A stretch of 64,000 nucleotides of DNA from Deltaproteobacteria bacterium (lineage in GTDB: Bacteria > UBA10199 > JACPAL01 > JACOUP01): NCBI GenBank assembly GCA_016177765.1, contig JACOUP010000008.1, positions 767,165 through 831,164 on the forward strand, read 5' to 3'. The notes under the pieces are model-generated. The model saw only the letters and a list, made by a program, of their open reading frames with translations. It was not told where the DNA came from and searched no databases. A program made the position numbers and the translations under genes. Shown here in pieces: positions 51,134 to 59,888 of the stretch. Every line of letters starts with the position of its first letter. The first letter of the stretch is position 1.

Positions 51134-54100
51134 AGGCCTTGGAGAGACACCTCAAGCTCATTATTGTTTTTCTGATCTTTTTCATTTTTGTGTTTGGCGT
51201 CCAGGGGCTCGTTAATTCGACCCACTTCCAAAAACTGCTCCTCCACAGTTTTAGCCGCACAGTTCCACTCAAGGGTGATTCACCCGAGGGTGGTTCACCC
51301 AAGGGTGGTTCACCCACGATTGATTTTGAGCGCTTGCGGTTTAAAATTGCCCGTGGCGAGATTTCACTTAAAAAAGTAGTGGTCTCCAACCCTCAGGGCC
51401 TTCACGCTGAGGTTGACTCTCTTATCCTGCGATTGAGCCCGCTGTCACTCCTCCGTGGAAAGTTTCTTGTTTCTAAACTGGATCTGGAAGGGGTTCGTCT
51501 CCAGCTACCCGAAAACCGTTCCGCAACGAAGAGAGATCTTGGGCCAATCACCCTGGCCTCTCTTCGTTCGCAATTGGAACAACTTGGTTTTTTGCGGTCG
51601 CTTATTGTAGATCATGCCAGGATCCGAAACCTGACCCTATCCTCTCAGGATCAAGCCCCTGTTTCTATTGCCGCGATTGAGCTGTCACTCAGTCCTCATC
51701 TCCTCACCGAGTTTGGGTGGGATCTGACCCTGCGCGTGGATGAAATAGGTAGAGAGGGGAAAGAGATCCTGAAACTCTTCGAAACCGCGGTTTCACTGGA
51801 TAAGGATCGATTCCGTGTTGACTCGTTGAAGGTGGCGAGGGAAGGACTCGCTGGTCATCTCGAAGGAGAGGCCCGTTTTAGGGATTTAAAAAAGGTGAAG
51901 CTGGAGTTCCGGATCGGTCTGGAGATCCCGAATGTGTTGCAGGAACCTCTCAAGATCAGTCTCAAGGCCTCTTCCGAACCATCATCCCTGGGTGGTTCAC
52001 CCAAGGGTGAATCACCCTCGGGTGAACCACCCTCGTTATTTCTCATCCAGGAGTTGAAGGCCCAGATGGGGGGGGCTTTCTTGGAAGGGAGGGGTTTTTT
52101 CGATCTGGCCAAAAAAGAGTATCGTCTCCCCTTTACCGCCCGGCATCTTCCGCTTCAGGCGATCTTTGGCAAATCCTCCAGCCCGATTCTTCACCACTCG
52201 GTAGCCATGGCGGATACTGTCGAAGGAGAGGCCTCCGGTCGACTCCCCCAGTTGAGGGCCAAGGCCAATGTCACTCTGCTCGACTTTCGCCATCTGGCGA
52301 TTGCCGCTGAAAAGGCAACGGGCGAGGTGGCTGTAGACTGGCCACGCCTCTCCTACGAGGCCAAGGTGGACCAGGGGGGATCAGCCGCCTGGGGCTCCAC
52401 GGGACATCTTCTTTTCAAAGGGAAAAACCCGAAAACAGGTCGTCTCAAATGCCATGTTGAGAAAATTGATGTCCACTTTTCCAAGGCCTCCTTGGAGAAA
52501 ATCTTGCCGGAGGGCAAACTGGCAGGGGCCTTGAGCGGCTCTTTGGTCCTGGCTGACCAGGGGGCCCTCTTGAAAGGGACGGGACATGGTATTGTGGAGA
52601 ATGTCACGATAGCCCATTTCCCCATTCAGAAGATTACCGCGTCACTCCAACTACAGGAAAGGAGCTGGCTCCTTGATTCGGTGGAAGTTATTCACTCCGA
52701 GGAGAGAAAGTGGCTCTTTGAAAATCCTGTTCATCTTGAAGTCGGTGATGAAAAGGTCCATATCACAGCGAGGCCCAAGGCCTCTTTTAGTTTTGTTGGT
52801 GATTACCTGATTGATCAAAAGAAACTGGTGGTGACTTCCCTGGATTACGGGAATCCTTACGGTTCTCTCAAGGCTTCTGGTTCGATACAATCCCCGGCAC
52901 TGGTTGAGGCCTCTTTCAAAGGGCCCTTGCCGGCCGCCGATCTCGGCGTTTTTGAATCGGTGTTTAAGGAAGGGGAAGGGGCCCTGCTCCTCGATTTTCG
53001 TCTGAAGGGGTCTTTTCCGCATCTGGCGGCCCAAGGTTCTCTGGAATTTCAAAAAACCTCCCTTGGTTTTAGAAACTTGCGAGGCCGGTTTTCCAACCTC
53101 ACAGGACGGCTTTTGATGAATGGCTCAGAGGTTACTTTGCAAGGGGTTCAGGGGGAGCTGGATGAAGGGGATTTTTCGGCCTCCGGCAAGGTGGGTCTGC
53201 AGGAACTTTCTCCCACCCGGTTTGATCTTGATCTCAAGGCCAGGGATATCAATTTCGTCATCCCTGGAGAGCTCAAGCTTGAACTGACAACGACCTTGTC
53301 TGTCAAAGGGTCCACGCCCAGCCCGACGATTCGCGGGTCCATTGATCTGACAGAGGGGAAATATTCCAAAAAATTTACCATCAGTGAACTAGTGATCAAA
53401 CCGGTCCGTTCCTCACGGGAAGAGGTTTTCCCCTGGCCTTCCTGGCTTGAATCCTCCCGTTTGGACATTGAGGTCAAAAACAGCGGTGATCTGAAGATAC
53501 AAAACAATCTGGTCAATCGTCTGTCGCTTTTGAGTGACCTTCATCTTCATGGAATCCTGAAAAATCCGGTCCTGACCGGTTCCATTAATGTCGTTCAGGC
53601 CTTCGGAAGAGAGGAAGGGATCATCCGGCTCCTCGGGACCCGTTTTCAGGTGACCGAGGGTCGGATCGATTTTTCCGATCCCTACCGGATCAACCCCCGT
53701 CTGGAAATTACGGCCCAGCAGTACCTTGATGACATCACTTCAGCCAACAGGGCCAGGGTGGGTCTGAAGATAACGGGCCCCATGGACAATCTGAAACTGG
53801 TTCCCTTGACAACAACCGCGGATCAACGGGATTTTTCTTGTCTTATCTTCTACGGGGTGACTTGTCGCGAGGCCCAACAAGGCGGGAGCAAGAGGTCCGG
53901 AGGGACCATCGCCTCCTCTTTGGTAGGGGAACAGATTTCATCATTGGTGGATGAGTCACTCACAGGTCCTGCCAGACTGGATATCTTCAGACTGGAAACA
54001 GGGGGGGCTGATCAGGCGACCGTTTCAAAGGTGACTGTTGGCAAGACCTTAACGGACCGCTTGAATCTGGAATTCACCACCGATTTTGCGCCTGAAACGG

Positions 54101-54228
54101 CTGAACGGACTGTGAAGACAAACTATTTTCTGACGGATCATATTCTTTTGTCGGCCCGGCGGACACGGACGGCCGAGGTGAATAATCGTTATCGGTTTAA
54201 CCTGATCTTCCGTTTTGAGGGAAGATGA
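51130..54228 (+). CDS. tamB: TamB/AsmA-like envelope protein (DUF490)
   Basis: 1,032 residues. One N-terminal membrane helix (~8-28) anchors a very long beta-rich periplasmic part. The C-terminal ~330 residues are the TamB domain, with GTRFQVTEGRIDFSDPYRIN and LTTTADQRDFSCLIFYGVTCREAQ. Such proteins form a lipid-conducting or barrel-assembly bridge between the two membranes, with an Omp85 partner encoded directly downstream. GTG start overlaps mpl. Two blocks of the dispersed hairpin element, at residues ~48-62 and ~287-302, encode Gly-Asp-Ser-Pro-like repeats inside the periplasmic part. Confidence 0.9.
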   Translation: MKALERHLKLIIVFLIFFIFVFGVQGLVNSTHFQKLLLHSFSRTVPLKGDSPEGGSPKGGSPTIDFERLRFKIARGEISLKKVVVSNPQGLHAEVDSLILRLSPLSLLRGKFLVSKLDLEGVRLQLPENRSATKRDLGPITLASLRSQLEQLGFLRSLIVDHARIRNLTLSSQDQAPVSIAAIELSLSPHLLTEFGWDLTLRVDEIGREGKEILKLFETAVSLDKDRFRVDSLKVAREGLAGHLEGEARFRDLKKVKLEFRIGLEIPNVLQEPLKISLKASSEPSSLGGSPKGESPSGEPPSLFLIQELKAQMGGAFLEGRGFFDLAKKEYRLPFTARHLPLQAIFGKSSSPILHHSVAMADTVEGEASGRLPQLRAKANVTLLDFRHLAIAAEKATGEVAVDWPRLSYEAKVDQGGSAAWGSTGHLLFKGKNPKTGRLKCHVEKIDVHFSKASLEKILPEGKLAGALSGSLVLADQGALLKGTGHGIVENVTIAHFPIQKITASLQLQERSWLLDSVEVIHSEERKWLFENPVHLEVGDEKVHITARPKASFSFVGDYLIDQKKLVVTSLDYGNPYGSLKASGSIQSPALVEASFKGPLPAADLGVFESVFKEGEGALLLDFRLKGSFPHLAAQGSLEFQKTSLGFRNLRGRFSNLTGRLLMNGSEVTLQGVQGELDEGDFSASGKVGLQELSPTRFDLDLKARDINFVIPGELKLELTTTLSVKGSTPSPTIRGSIDLTEGKYSKKFTISELVIKPVRSSREEVFPWPSWLESSRLDIEVKNSGDLKIQNNLVNRLSLLSDLHLHGILKNPVLTGSINVVQAFGREEGIIRLLGTRFQVTEGRIDFSDPYRINPRLEITAQQYLDDITSANRARVGLKITGPMDNLKLVPLTTTADQRDFSCLIFYGVTCREAQQGGSKRSGGTIASSLVGEQISSLVDESLTGPARLDIFRLETGGADQATVSKVTVGKTLTDRLNLEFTTDFAPETAERTVKTNYFLTDHILLSARRTRTAEVNNRYRFNLIFRFEGR
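51271..51315 (+). repeat. Dispersed hairpin element, three tandem units in tamB
   Basis: Three 15-bp units: GGGTGATTCACCCGA, GGGTGGTTCACCCAA and GGGTGGTTCACCCAC. In frame as GDSPEGGSPKGGSPT. Confidence 0.8.
51988..52035 (+). repeat. Dispersed hairpin element, three units with mixed orientation in tamB
   Basis: GGGTGGTTCACCCAA, then GGGTGAATCACCCTC and GGGTGAACCACCCTC. The second is the reverse complement of the GGGTGATTCACCC unit and the third that of the GTT unit, so both orientations occur. In frame as GGSPKGESPSGEPPS. Confidence 0.8.
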
Positions 54229-56921
54229 TGAAGAAAAAAATTATCAAATTTCTTATTGTGTCCATTCTATGGATGCCTTCCCTTTTTGGCAAGGAGCCTG
54301 TCATTCATCAGATTGTGGTCGATCCGGGTCCCACGGTCTCTGCAGAAACGGTGCGCCAGGTCCTCCCATTCAAGGAGGGGGATCTTTTTGATCAGGGGCG
54401 GCTCGATCAGGCGCTCACTTATTTGAAACAGTGGGGCCGGTTTGAAACGGTGAATGTCGAAAAAAAGGTTGAAAAAGAGGGTGTCGTTTTAATTTTCCAC
54501 CTCCAGGCGGGGCTCGTGATCTCCCGTATCCATCTTAAAGGGCATTATCCCTTCCTCACGCGGCGGATCATGACAGTCATTAATCTACACGTTGGAGAAA
54601 TCTATCATCCAGAGACGGTTCAAGAGCAGACGGGGAGGATTGTGCGTTTTTTTGAAGGGCAGGGGTATGCCGGGACGCAGGTTTTTGTCGAGGAAAAGAA
54701 AGGCAAAAAAGGGCATCTCCAGCTTCTTTTCAGGATCAAGAAGGGGAGGAGGTACAGAATCAACAGGATCTTTGTGGAGGGGAATACCTATTTCCCTGAC
54801 GGTTATTTTGTCTCGCAGATCAATCCCTTGATCCCTTATCAGCCTCCGCGGGTCAAAGAGGCGATGGAGAAGATGAGGCATGATTATCAGCAAAACAGTT
54901 TTTACAAGGCCCACGCCAAGCTGGTAAAGACTGAGTTTGACACCGAGAGGGGCAAGGTTGATCTCTGGATCAGGGTCGATCAACATGACCGGGTCGCAGT
55001 CCGTTTTCAAGGAAACCGGCGTCTGTCGGACCGGACCTTGCGAAAGTCCCTGACCTTTGAACAGGAAGGGGATTACGATCGTTACGAGGTCGAACAGTCC
55101 CGCAGGTCGCTCCTTTCTTTTTATAGAAGGCAGGGGTTTCTGGAAACAGAGATCGAACCGATCCGCCAAACCCCTCGTCCTGGTGAAACGGTCTTGATCT
55201 TCAGGATCAACGAGGGCCCCAGGACCCAGGTTCATTCGATTCGCTTCCGGGGGAACGAGCAGTTATCCCCAGGGGCACTCAAGAAAAAAATGGAGACTCG
55301 AGAAGCCGGTTTTTTCCATTGGGCCCCTTTCAACCCCGATTCCTACAAAAAGGATCTGGACCGCCTCCCTGAGGTTTATCAGGACCGAGGTTACCTCAAG
55401 GCCAAGGTGACTGCTGATGAGTTGGGATGGAGTCGGGACAAGGAAAGGGTTTTTGTGTCACTCAGCATTGCTGAGGGAGAAAAGAGCCTCGTGCAGGAAG
55501 TGCTCTTTGAAGGGAATCGGTTTTTTACCGAAAAGAAATTACTCAAGAAGACAACCTTAAGGGTAGGAAAGGTCTTTCAACGCCGTCGTCTCGAAGAGGA
55601 TCGTGAAAAAATTTCGGTTCTTTATACCGATAACGGTTTTCCTTACGCCACGGTACAGGCGGTTCCTGTGGTTCATGAGGAAACGGGAAGGGTTTCAATT
55701 CATTACAAGATTGATGAGGGGGTACCGGTCACTGTTGGGAAAATACTTGTCCTGGGGAATCAGTTGACGAGGGAGAAGACCATTCGCAAAATTCTTTCTC
55801 TCAAGGAAGGAGACCCCTTTAGCCAGAGCCAGGTTCTGGAAAGCGCCGCCAATCTGAGAAGGGTCGGGGCGTACAATACTGTGAATATCGAGGTTATCGG
55901 CCTTGTAGAAAAGGAATCTGTCGTTCATCTCCTGGTCAAACTCGAGGAGTCCAAGACGTTGGTTGCCGATTTGGCGACCTCCTTTGATACTTATGAACGG
56001 TTTTCCGGTGAACTTACCCTGACGCATCGCAACCTCTTTGGCCTCGCGAAGCAGGGCAACTTCCGATTCAAAGGGGGGGAAAAGCTGCAAAGGGGAGAGT
56101 TCAACCTGATCGACCCCCACTTTGCCGGTTACAATCTCCAGGTCATCGGAACCGGTTTTTCACAGTATGAGAACAAACCGGCGTTTGATGCCTTCGAGAG
56201 CGGCGGTATCCTTTCTGTATTAAAGGAATTTGATCCCGAGATAAGTCTTCTGGGCCGTTACGAATTTAAAAGGTCCTACATTACTGACAAGGACCCGGCG
56301 GATAATGAAACAAAAAGGGATAATACCACCTCCAAAGTTGGTTTTTCCTTCACCTATGACACCCGGGATTATTTTGCCGATCCGACCCGCGGTCTATTTT
56401 TGATGAATAGCGCGGATGTCGCCGCCACAATGCTTGGCGGTGGTAGCAGTTTCCTGAAACTGCGGGGCTGGTTTGGTCATTACAAGACCTTTGCCGGCCG
56501 TCTGACCTTTGCCAACAGTTTCCGGATGGAGGGAATCAGGAACCTCGGGAGTGAGGCGGTCCCGATCCAGGAGCTGCTTTTTGCCGGGGGTGATTATACC
56601 CTCCGCGGTTTTTCACAGGATGCCGCGGGGCCGGTTGCGGCTGATGGGACGCCGGAAGGGGGAAGGATTCTTCTCCTCCATAATTTTGAGATCCAGACAA
56701 AACTGGTCAAAAACGTCAAGGCGGTCGTCTTTCTGGATAGCGGGAGTCTGACCAATCGCTTTGCTGAGATTGACCTGTCAAGTCTCAGACACTCGGCGGG
56801 CCTCGGCCTTCGTTACGTGACCCCTGTGGGACCACTCCGTTTTGACTATGGATTCAAGTTGGACAAGCGCGATGGTGAAGGGAGGGGTCACTTCCACTTC
56901 TCGTTTGGGTACCCCTTCTGA
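54225..56921 (+). CDS. Omp85-family outer-membrane protein with seven POTRA domains
   Basis: 898 residues. A signal peptide (~1-23) is followed by seven POTRA repeats, judged from their recurring pattern of strand, EGN/KGD turn and helices: ~25-96, 97-174, 176-254, 256-331, 333-418, 421-499 and 501-576. A 16-strand barrel follows (~580-898) with GFSFTYDTRDYFADPTRG, LRGFSQDAAGP and a C-terminal Phe (FGYPF). BamA has five POTRA and TamA three. It is coupled to the TamB-like gene by a 4-base overlap, so it is probably the outer-membrane partner of that protein. BamA itself may be elsewhere. Confidence 0.92.
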   Translation: MMKKKIIKFLIVSILWMPSLFGKEPVIHQIVVDPGPTVSAETVRQVLPFKEGDLFDQGRLDQALTYLKQWGRFETVNVEKKVEKEGVVLIFHLQAGLVISRIHLKGHYPFLTRRIMTVINLHVGEIYHPETVQEQTGRIVRFFEGQGYAGTQVFVEEKKGKKGHLQLLFRIKKGRRYRINRIFVEGNTYFPDGYFVSQINPLIPYQPPRVKEAMEKMRHDYQQNSFYKAHAKLVKTEFDTERGKVDLWIRVDQHDRVAVRFQGNRRLSDRTLRKSLTFEQEGDYDRYEVEQSRRSLLSFYRRQGFLETEIEPIRQTPRPGETVLIFRINEGPRTQVHSIRFRGNEQLSPGALKKKMETREAGFFHWAPFNPDSYKKDLDRLPEVYQDRGYLKAKVTADELGWSRDKERVFVSLSIAEGEKSLVQEVLFEGNRFFTEKKLLKKTTLRVGKVFQRRRLEEDREKISVLYTDNGFPYATVQAVPVVHEETGRVSIHYKIDEGVPVTVGKILVLGNQLTREKTIRKILSLKEGDPFSQSQVLESAANLRRVGAYNTVNIEVIGLVEKESVVHLLVKLEESKTLVADLATSFDTYERFSGELTLTHRNLFGLAKQGNFRFKGGEKLQRGEFNLIDPHFAGYNLQVIGTGFSQYENKPAFDAFESGGILSVLKEFDPEISLLGRYEFKRSYITDKDPADNETKRDNTTSKVGFSFTYDTRDYFADPTRGLFLMNSADVAATMLGGGSSFLKLRGWFGHYKTFAGRLTFANSFRMEGIRNLGSEAVPIQELLFAGGDYTLRGFSQDAAGPVAADGTPEGGRILLLHNFEIQTKLVKNVKAVVFLDSGSLTNRFAEIDLSSLRHSAGLGLRYVTPVGPLRFDYGFKLDKRDGEGRGHFHFSFGYPF

Positions 56922-57073
56922 TAGTATTTGACTTCCTCTTCCTCCTCCTCTTCTTCTTCAGATTCTTCTTCCTCTTCCTCTAGCTCATCGTTATTTTCTT
57001 CCTCCTCCTCTTCTTCCCAACCCTCCTCCTTTTCATCGTCGTCATCATCCACCGGTCTGAATCCCAACGGCAT
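56888..57073 (-). CDS. Small highly acidic protein, doubtful
   Basis: 61 residues from the ATG at 57073, which has GGGGG six bases upstream. Over half of the residues are Glu or Asp. It ends inside the Omp85 gene by 34 bases on the opposite strand. The bias could be a simple repeat (GAG/GAA codons) with a chance frame, but the ribosome site and the non-biased ends (MPLGFRPV and VKYYQKGYPNEKW) favour a real, disordered protein. Moderate to low certainty. Confidence 0.4.
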   Translation of the reverse strand: MPLGFRPVDDDDDEKEEGWEEEEEEENNDELEEEEEESEEEEEEEEEVKYYQKGYPNEKWK

Positions 57074-57131
57074 AGGAGACCCCCTTTCTGCCAACGACTG
57101 ATTTTAACACAAGGACAAAAAGAAGGAAAGA

Positions 57132-57168
57132 AAAAGGCCCCGGTTTAAACCATCAACCGGGGCCTTTT
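57132..57168. terminator. Bidirectional terminator after the porin gene
   Basis: AAAAGGCCCCGGTT and AACCGGGGCCTTTT form a perfect 14-bp stem with a 9-base loop. It serves the minus-strand porin, with TTTTTCTTTC following. Confidence 0.88.
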
Positions 57169-57191
57169 CTTAAAAACGTAGCCTCTTTAAA

Positions 57192-58394
57192 TTAGAAGCT
57201 ATAGGCAAACTGCCCACCGAATCCGGTGTGGAAGCCTGTCGATCCACCGGAGGGACGGGATAGATCAACCCGAGCCTCGAGGATGAACTTGGCTCCATCC
57301 GTGATTGAGTAGCTGGTGGCCAGGGCGATGTCATGCAACGAGCCCTTGGCACCAATGCCAGTGAACGCTGCCGGGGCGGCGGCTCCAGCGGATGCTGCGC
57401 TGAAGAAGCTTCCCAAGCCATTGGCATTCACGTTCATGGTTCCTTTACGATCCCAGGTGAAACCATAACGGAGGGTTCCATCCCAGATATCGGAGAAGGC
57501 ATAGGTGGTCTGGAGCGTACCGCCGATCAACTGGCTGTTGGCCCCTGCGGCACCATTATCGATACGGAAGATTCCTTCACCACCGAGCCAGAAACCGTCG
57601 GAGACCGCCACGTTGGCGGCGAGATCACCGAAGTAGCTGAAGTTGGTGTTGGTCGCCTGTTCCGGACCGAAGGCGGCTGAAATCTTCGCCCAGCTCTTCT
57701 CTCCTTCATCACCCCAGCTATACTTGAAATTGGCCCCCGTTGAAGGGAGATCCGTATTGGCTGGGAACGAATCCACCAGGTTGTTGACCACATAAAGGTC
57801 AAACCAGATGGCATCACTCGCCTGATACCCCAGGCGGGCACCGGTCATGTTGTGGGGGACGAGTGTCCGATGGATCGTTGAGAACGATACCGTCTTCAAC
57901 TCATTTCTATCGATCGGATCAAAACCGATACCGGAATTGAAACGACCGACAAGGAACTCGATCCCATTTCCTGCCGGGACATTGGCTGTCACATACCCCT
58001 GTTCGACGTAAACGCCACCGACACCGCCGCCCACAAAATTGGCGGTGGTTCCAACGATGTTGACAAAGGTTGTCCCATCCCCGGACCATCGGTGCGGACT
58101 GAAGTCGAGGTCAGCGCGGGCACGGATATTCTCGCCAAAGCTCTTGGCAAGGTCCAACTCGACCTGATCGACATAAAAACCAAACTGGTCAGTCCCTTTG
58201 GCGGCGGCAGCGGCTTGGAGGCCGTCACCCAGCAACCCGGTGCTGACGTAGTTGGCATTCTTGAGACCCCTCTGCCACCCGGAGACGACATCTACGTTTC
58301 CAGAGATCTCCAGTTCGGAACCCTCTTGGGCCCAAACAGTGGAGAAGGTAATGGCAGAAAGGAGAACAACGATTAACGAAAGTAGTTTCTTCAT
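57192..58394 (-). CDS. OmpL-like beta-barrel porin
   Basis: 400 residues. Sec signal peptide ends VWAQ; the mature protein opens with LEISGNVDVVSGWQ and continues in alternating barrel strands. It shows VYVEQGYVTANVPAGNG and VGRFNSGIGFDPIDRNE, matching the beta-barrel porin-2 pattern (a Y-V-T-strand followed by GRF and a catalytic-free hairpin). The chain ends in Phe (QFAYSF), needed for BAM recognition. Likely a general outer-membrane diffusion channel. AAGGAGAGG precedes the ATG and a consensus promoter lies 140 bp upstream, so expression is probably strong. Confidence 0.82.
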   Translation of the reverse strand: MKKLLSLIVVLLSAITFSTVWAQEGSELEISGNVDVVSGWQRGLKNANYVSTGLLGDGLQAAAAAKGTDQFGFYVDQVELDLAKSFGENIRARADLDFSPHRWSGDGTTFVNIVGTTANFVGGGVGGVYVEQGYVTANVPAGNGIEFLVGRFNSGIGFDPIDRNELKTVSFSTIHRTLVPHNMTGARLGYQASDAIWFDLYVVNNLVDSFPANTDLPSTGANFKYSWGDEGEKSWAKISAAFGPEQATNTNFSYFGDLAANVAVSDGFWLGGEGIFRIDNGAAGANSQLIGGTLQTTYAFSDIWDGTLRYGFTWDRKGTMNVNANGLGSFFSAASAGAAAPAAFTGIGAKGSLHDIALATSYSITDGAKFILEARVDLSRPSGGSTGFHTGFGGQFAYSF

Positions 58395-58536
58395 AGTTTT
58401 CCTCTCCTTGGATTTGAAAATAACTGCTTGATGCTACTTAAAGCGAGCCGGTTTCTTGGAGAGCACCCCCTTTCCGAAACTTGATTGCCGCCTTAAACTT
58501 GATGAACAAAGTTAGCTTTCTACAAACTTGAGGCCC

Positions 58537-58565
58537 CTTATAACGAAAAGTCCCTTTAAAGTCAA
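58537..58565 (-). promoter_or_regulatory. Promoter of the porin gene
   Basis: Minus-strand TTGACT (58565-58560), 17 bases and TATAAG (58542-58537). Expected start near 58530, leaving a leader of about 136 bases before the porin ATG. No other gene is seen in 58395-58601. Confidence 0.75.
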
Positions 58566-58579
58566 GTTGTTTATTAAAC

Positions 58580-58597
58580 ATAATTAATATTAATTAT
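58580..58597. repeat. 18-bp perfect AT palindrome upstream of the porin promoter
   Basis: ATAATTAAT/ATTAATTAT lies 15 bp upstream of the -35 box and just after the RidA stop. It could be an operator or an AT-rich UP-like element. Confidence 0.45.
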
Positions 58598-58601
58598 CAC
58601 T

Positions 58602-59069
58602 CTATTTGATCTCAAGGATCAGGTCGACCTCCACGCAGGCCCCCAGGGGCAATTCGGCAACCCCGACGGCGGCCCGGGAGTGCCTTCCGGCGTTTCCAAA
58701 GAGCTCCACCAGCAATTCACTGGCCCCATCCATAACCTTGGGTTGATCCGTAAAACCGGTGGCCGATGCCACATAGCCGGTCAGCCGGAGGACCTGTTTG
58801 ACCTTGTCCAGCGTCCCCAGTTCTCCCTTGATGACCGCCAAGGCATTGATCATGGCAACCCGTGCCCCCCTCCTCCCCGATTCCAGATTGACCTCCTGAC
58901 CCAGTTTCCCCTTGAAGGCGATCTTTCCTTCGCTGCGAGGTAGCTGGCCTGAGACAAAAAGGAGATTTCCGGACCGGACAGCTGGTTGATAAAGACCAGC
59001 CGACTGAACTTCAGGGAGTGTGATCTGCAGTTCCAGAAGTCGTTGATCGATCGAGAGGGGTGGCGCCAT
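58602..59069 (-). CDS. RidA family protein
   Basis: About 155 residues. N-terminus SIDQRLLELQITLPE, then VRSGNLLFVSGQLP and VYQVLRLTGYVAS-type core, with the C-terminal GVAELPLGACVEVDLILEIK. RidA proteins hydrolyse reactive imine and enamine intermediates; the catalytic Arg sits in HSRAAVGVAELPLG. The ATG at 59069 matches the usual start of this subgroup and lies 58 bases inside the methyltransferase gene. Its start codon lies within a strong hairpin, so translation may depend on the upstream gene. Confidence 0.88.
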   Translation of the reverse strand: MAPPLSIDQRLLELQITLPEVQSAGLYQPAVRSGNLLFVSGQLPRSEGKIAFKGKLGQEVNLESGRRGARVAMINALAVIKGELGTLDKVKQVLRLTGYVASATGFTDQPKVMDGASELLVELFGNAGRHSRAAVGVAELPLGACVEVDLILEIK

Positions 59070-59778
59070 GACGGGCGCCACCCTTAGACAAAAAGAAAAA
59101 GAGTGCAAGGGGATTAGAATGGTATTGCTGAAAAAATTTCTTGTCGGCCTCACTCTTCATCAGAGAACGGAATGCCCCGTCAATAAAGATTTCCTTCAAG
59201 TTGCCAATTACAAGTGATTGTTCACGAAAGAGTTTAAAGTATTTTTCAAAACCGATCGGCCCCTCATCCAAGCCCCCGGTTCCGTCAGAGGATGGACGTC
59301 CCTTCTTGGCCATCGGATTGAAGGGGTGCCAGTCAGTGACAATCGCCCTCCCTCCTTTTTTTAAAACACGTCCCATTTCCTTAATCATCATGGGAAGACG
59401 ATCCGCCGGTTGAGAATCCAGAGAGGCCAGGATGAAACCGATTGATTCCTGCTGAAATGGGAGACGTCGGCTATCAATCTTGATCAGGATTATTTTGTCA
59501 TCGCTCGATTTAACAGAAGAAGATTGCAGTGAGGCATTAAAAATGAGTTCGGCCCCCTTTTCAAGAAAAAGGGGATTGAGGGTTCCGGTGTTCTCGGCCA
59601 TATGCAAGACCCGCTCTCCCTTGAGGAGCGGGATGCGCGGATGGATTTCTCTTTCTTCAGCAACCGTCATCATCTCTTGGAGTTTATCCACAAAAGTGAG
59701 GTTGACCTTCGGTAAGACTGGTTTTGAAGAGGCCGGTGAAGGGGCCTTTGTGGAAAAGATTTTCTTCAAAAAAGACAT
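59011..59778 (-). CDS. SAM-dependent methyltransferase-like protein
   Basis: About 255 residues, class I methyltransferase by pattern: RLPFQQESIGFILASLDS around the motif III/IV region and MGRVLKKGGRAIVTDWHPF as the post-motif strand. The N-terminal motif I is weak (VLHMAENTGTL instead of DxGxGxG), so activity is uncertain. Start may be ATG 59778 or 59787. Its end overlaps RidA by 59 bases, and its last residues are translated from a hairpin sequence. No substrate inferred. Confidence 0.72.
   Translation of the reverse strand: MSFLKKIFSTKAPSPASSKPVLPKVNLTFVDKLQEMMTVAEEREIHPRIPLLKGERVLHMAENTGTLNPLFLEKGAELIFNASLQSSSVKSSDDKIILIKIDSRRLPFQQESIGFILASLDSQPADRLPMMIKEMGRVLKKGGRAIVTDWHPFNPMAKKGRPSSDGTGGLDEGPIGFEKYFKLFREQSLVIGNLKEIFIDGAFRSLMKSEADKKFFQQYHSNPLALFFFLSKGGARHGATPLDRSTTSGTADHTP
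59058..59083 (-). promoter_or_regulatory. Hairpin covering the RidA start codon
   Basis: GGGTGGCGCC (59058-59067) and GGCGCCACCC (59074-59083) pair over 10 bp with a 6-base loop that includes part of the RidA ATG (59069-59067). It lies inside the methyltransferase gene, so passing ribosomes would open it, suggesting coupled translation. Confidence 0.5.
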
Positions 59779-59815
59779 CAGTCTCATTTCTACAATAATT
59801 CCGGTAAAGTCACAA

Positions 59816-59845
59816 GTGTGATTCACACGCCGATTCACACGCCGG
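59816..59845. repeat. Variant hairpin pair in the divergent region before pepA
   Basis: GTGTGATTCACAC followed by GCCGATTCACACGCCGG. Loop and right half resemble the dispersed element (GATTCAC) but the arms have changed from GGGTG to GTGTG. Relationship uncertain. Confidence 0.35.
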
Positions 59846-59888
59846 ACTTGACTTCTTTTGGACCGGTACGCTAGGGTGGGCCCTTCTG

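Noticed and set aside
51271-52035. Possible CRISPR-like array in tamB
   Set aside because: The repeats are only 15 bp, contiguous without spacers and in frame inside a gene. No cas genes are present.
59848-59877. pepA promoter
   Set aside because: TTGACT is good, but the only -10 candidates (TAGGGT, 18-base spacer; TACGCT, 13-base spacer) are poor, so it was not listed as a feature.
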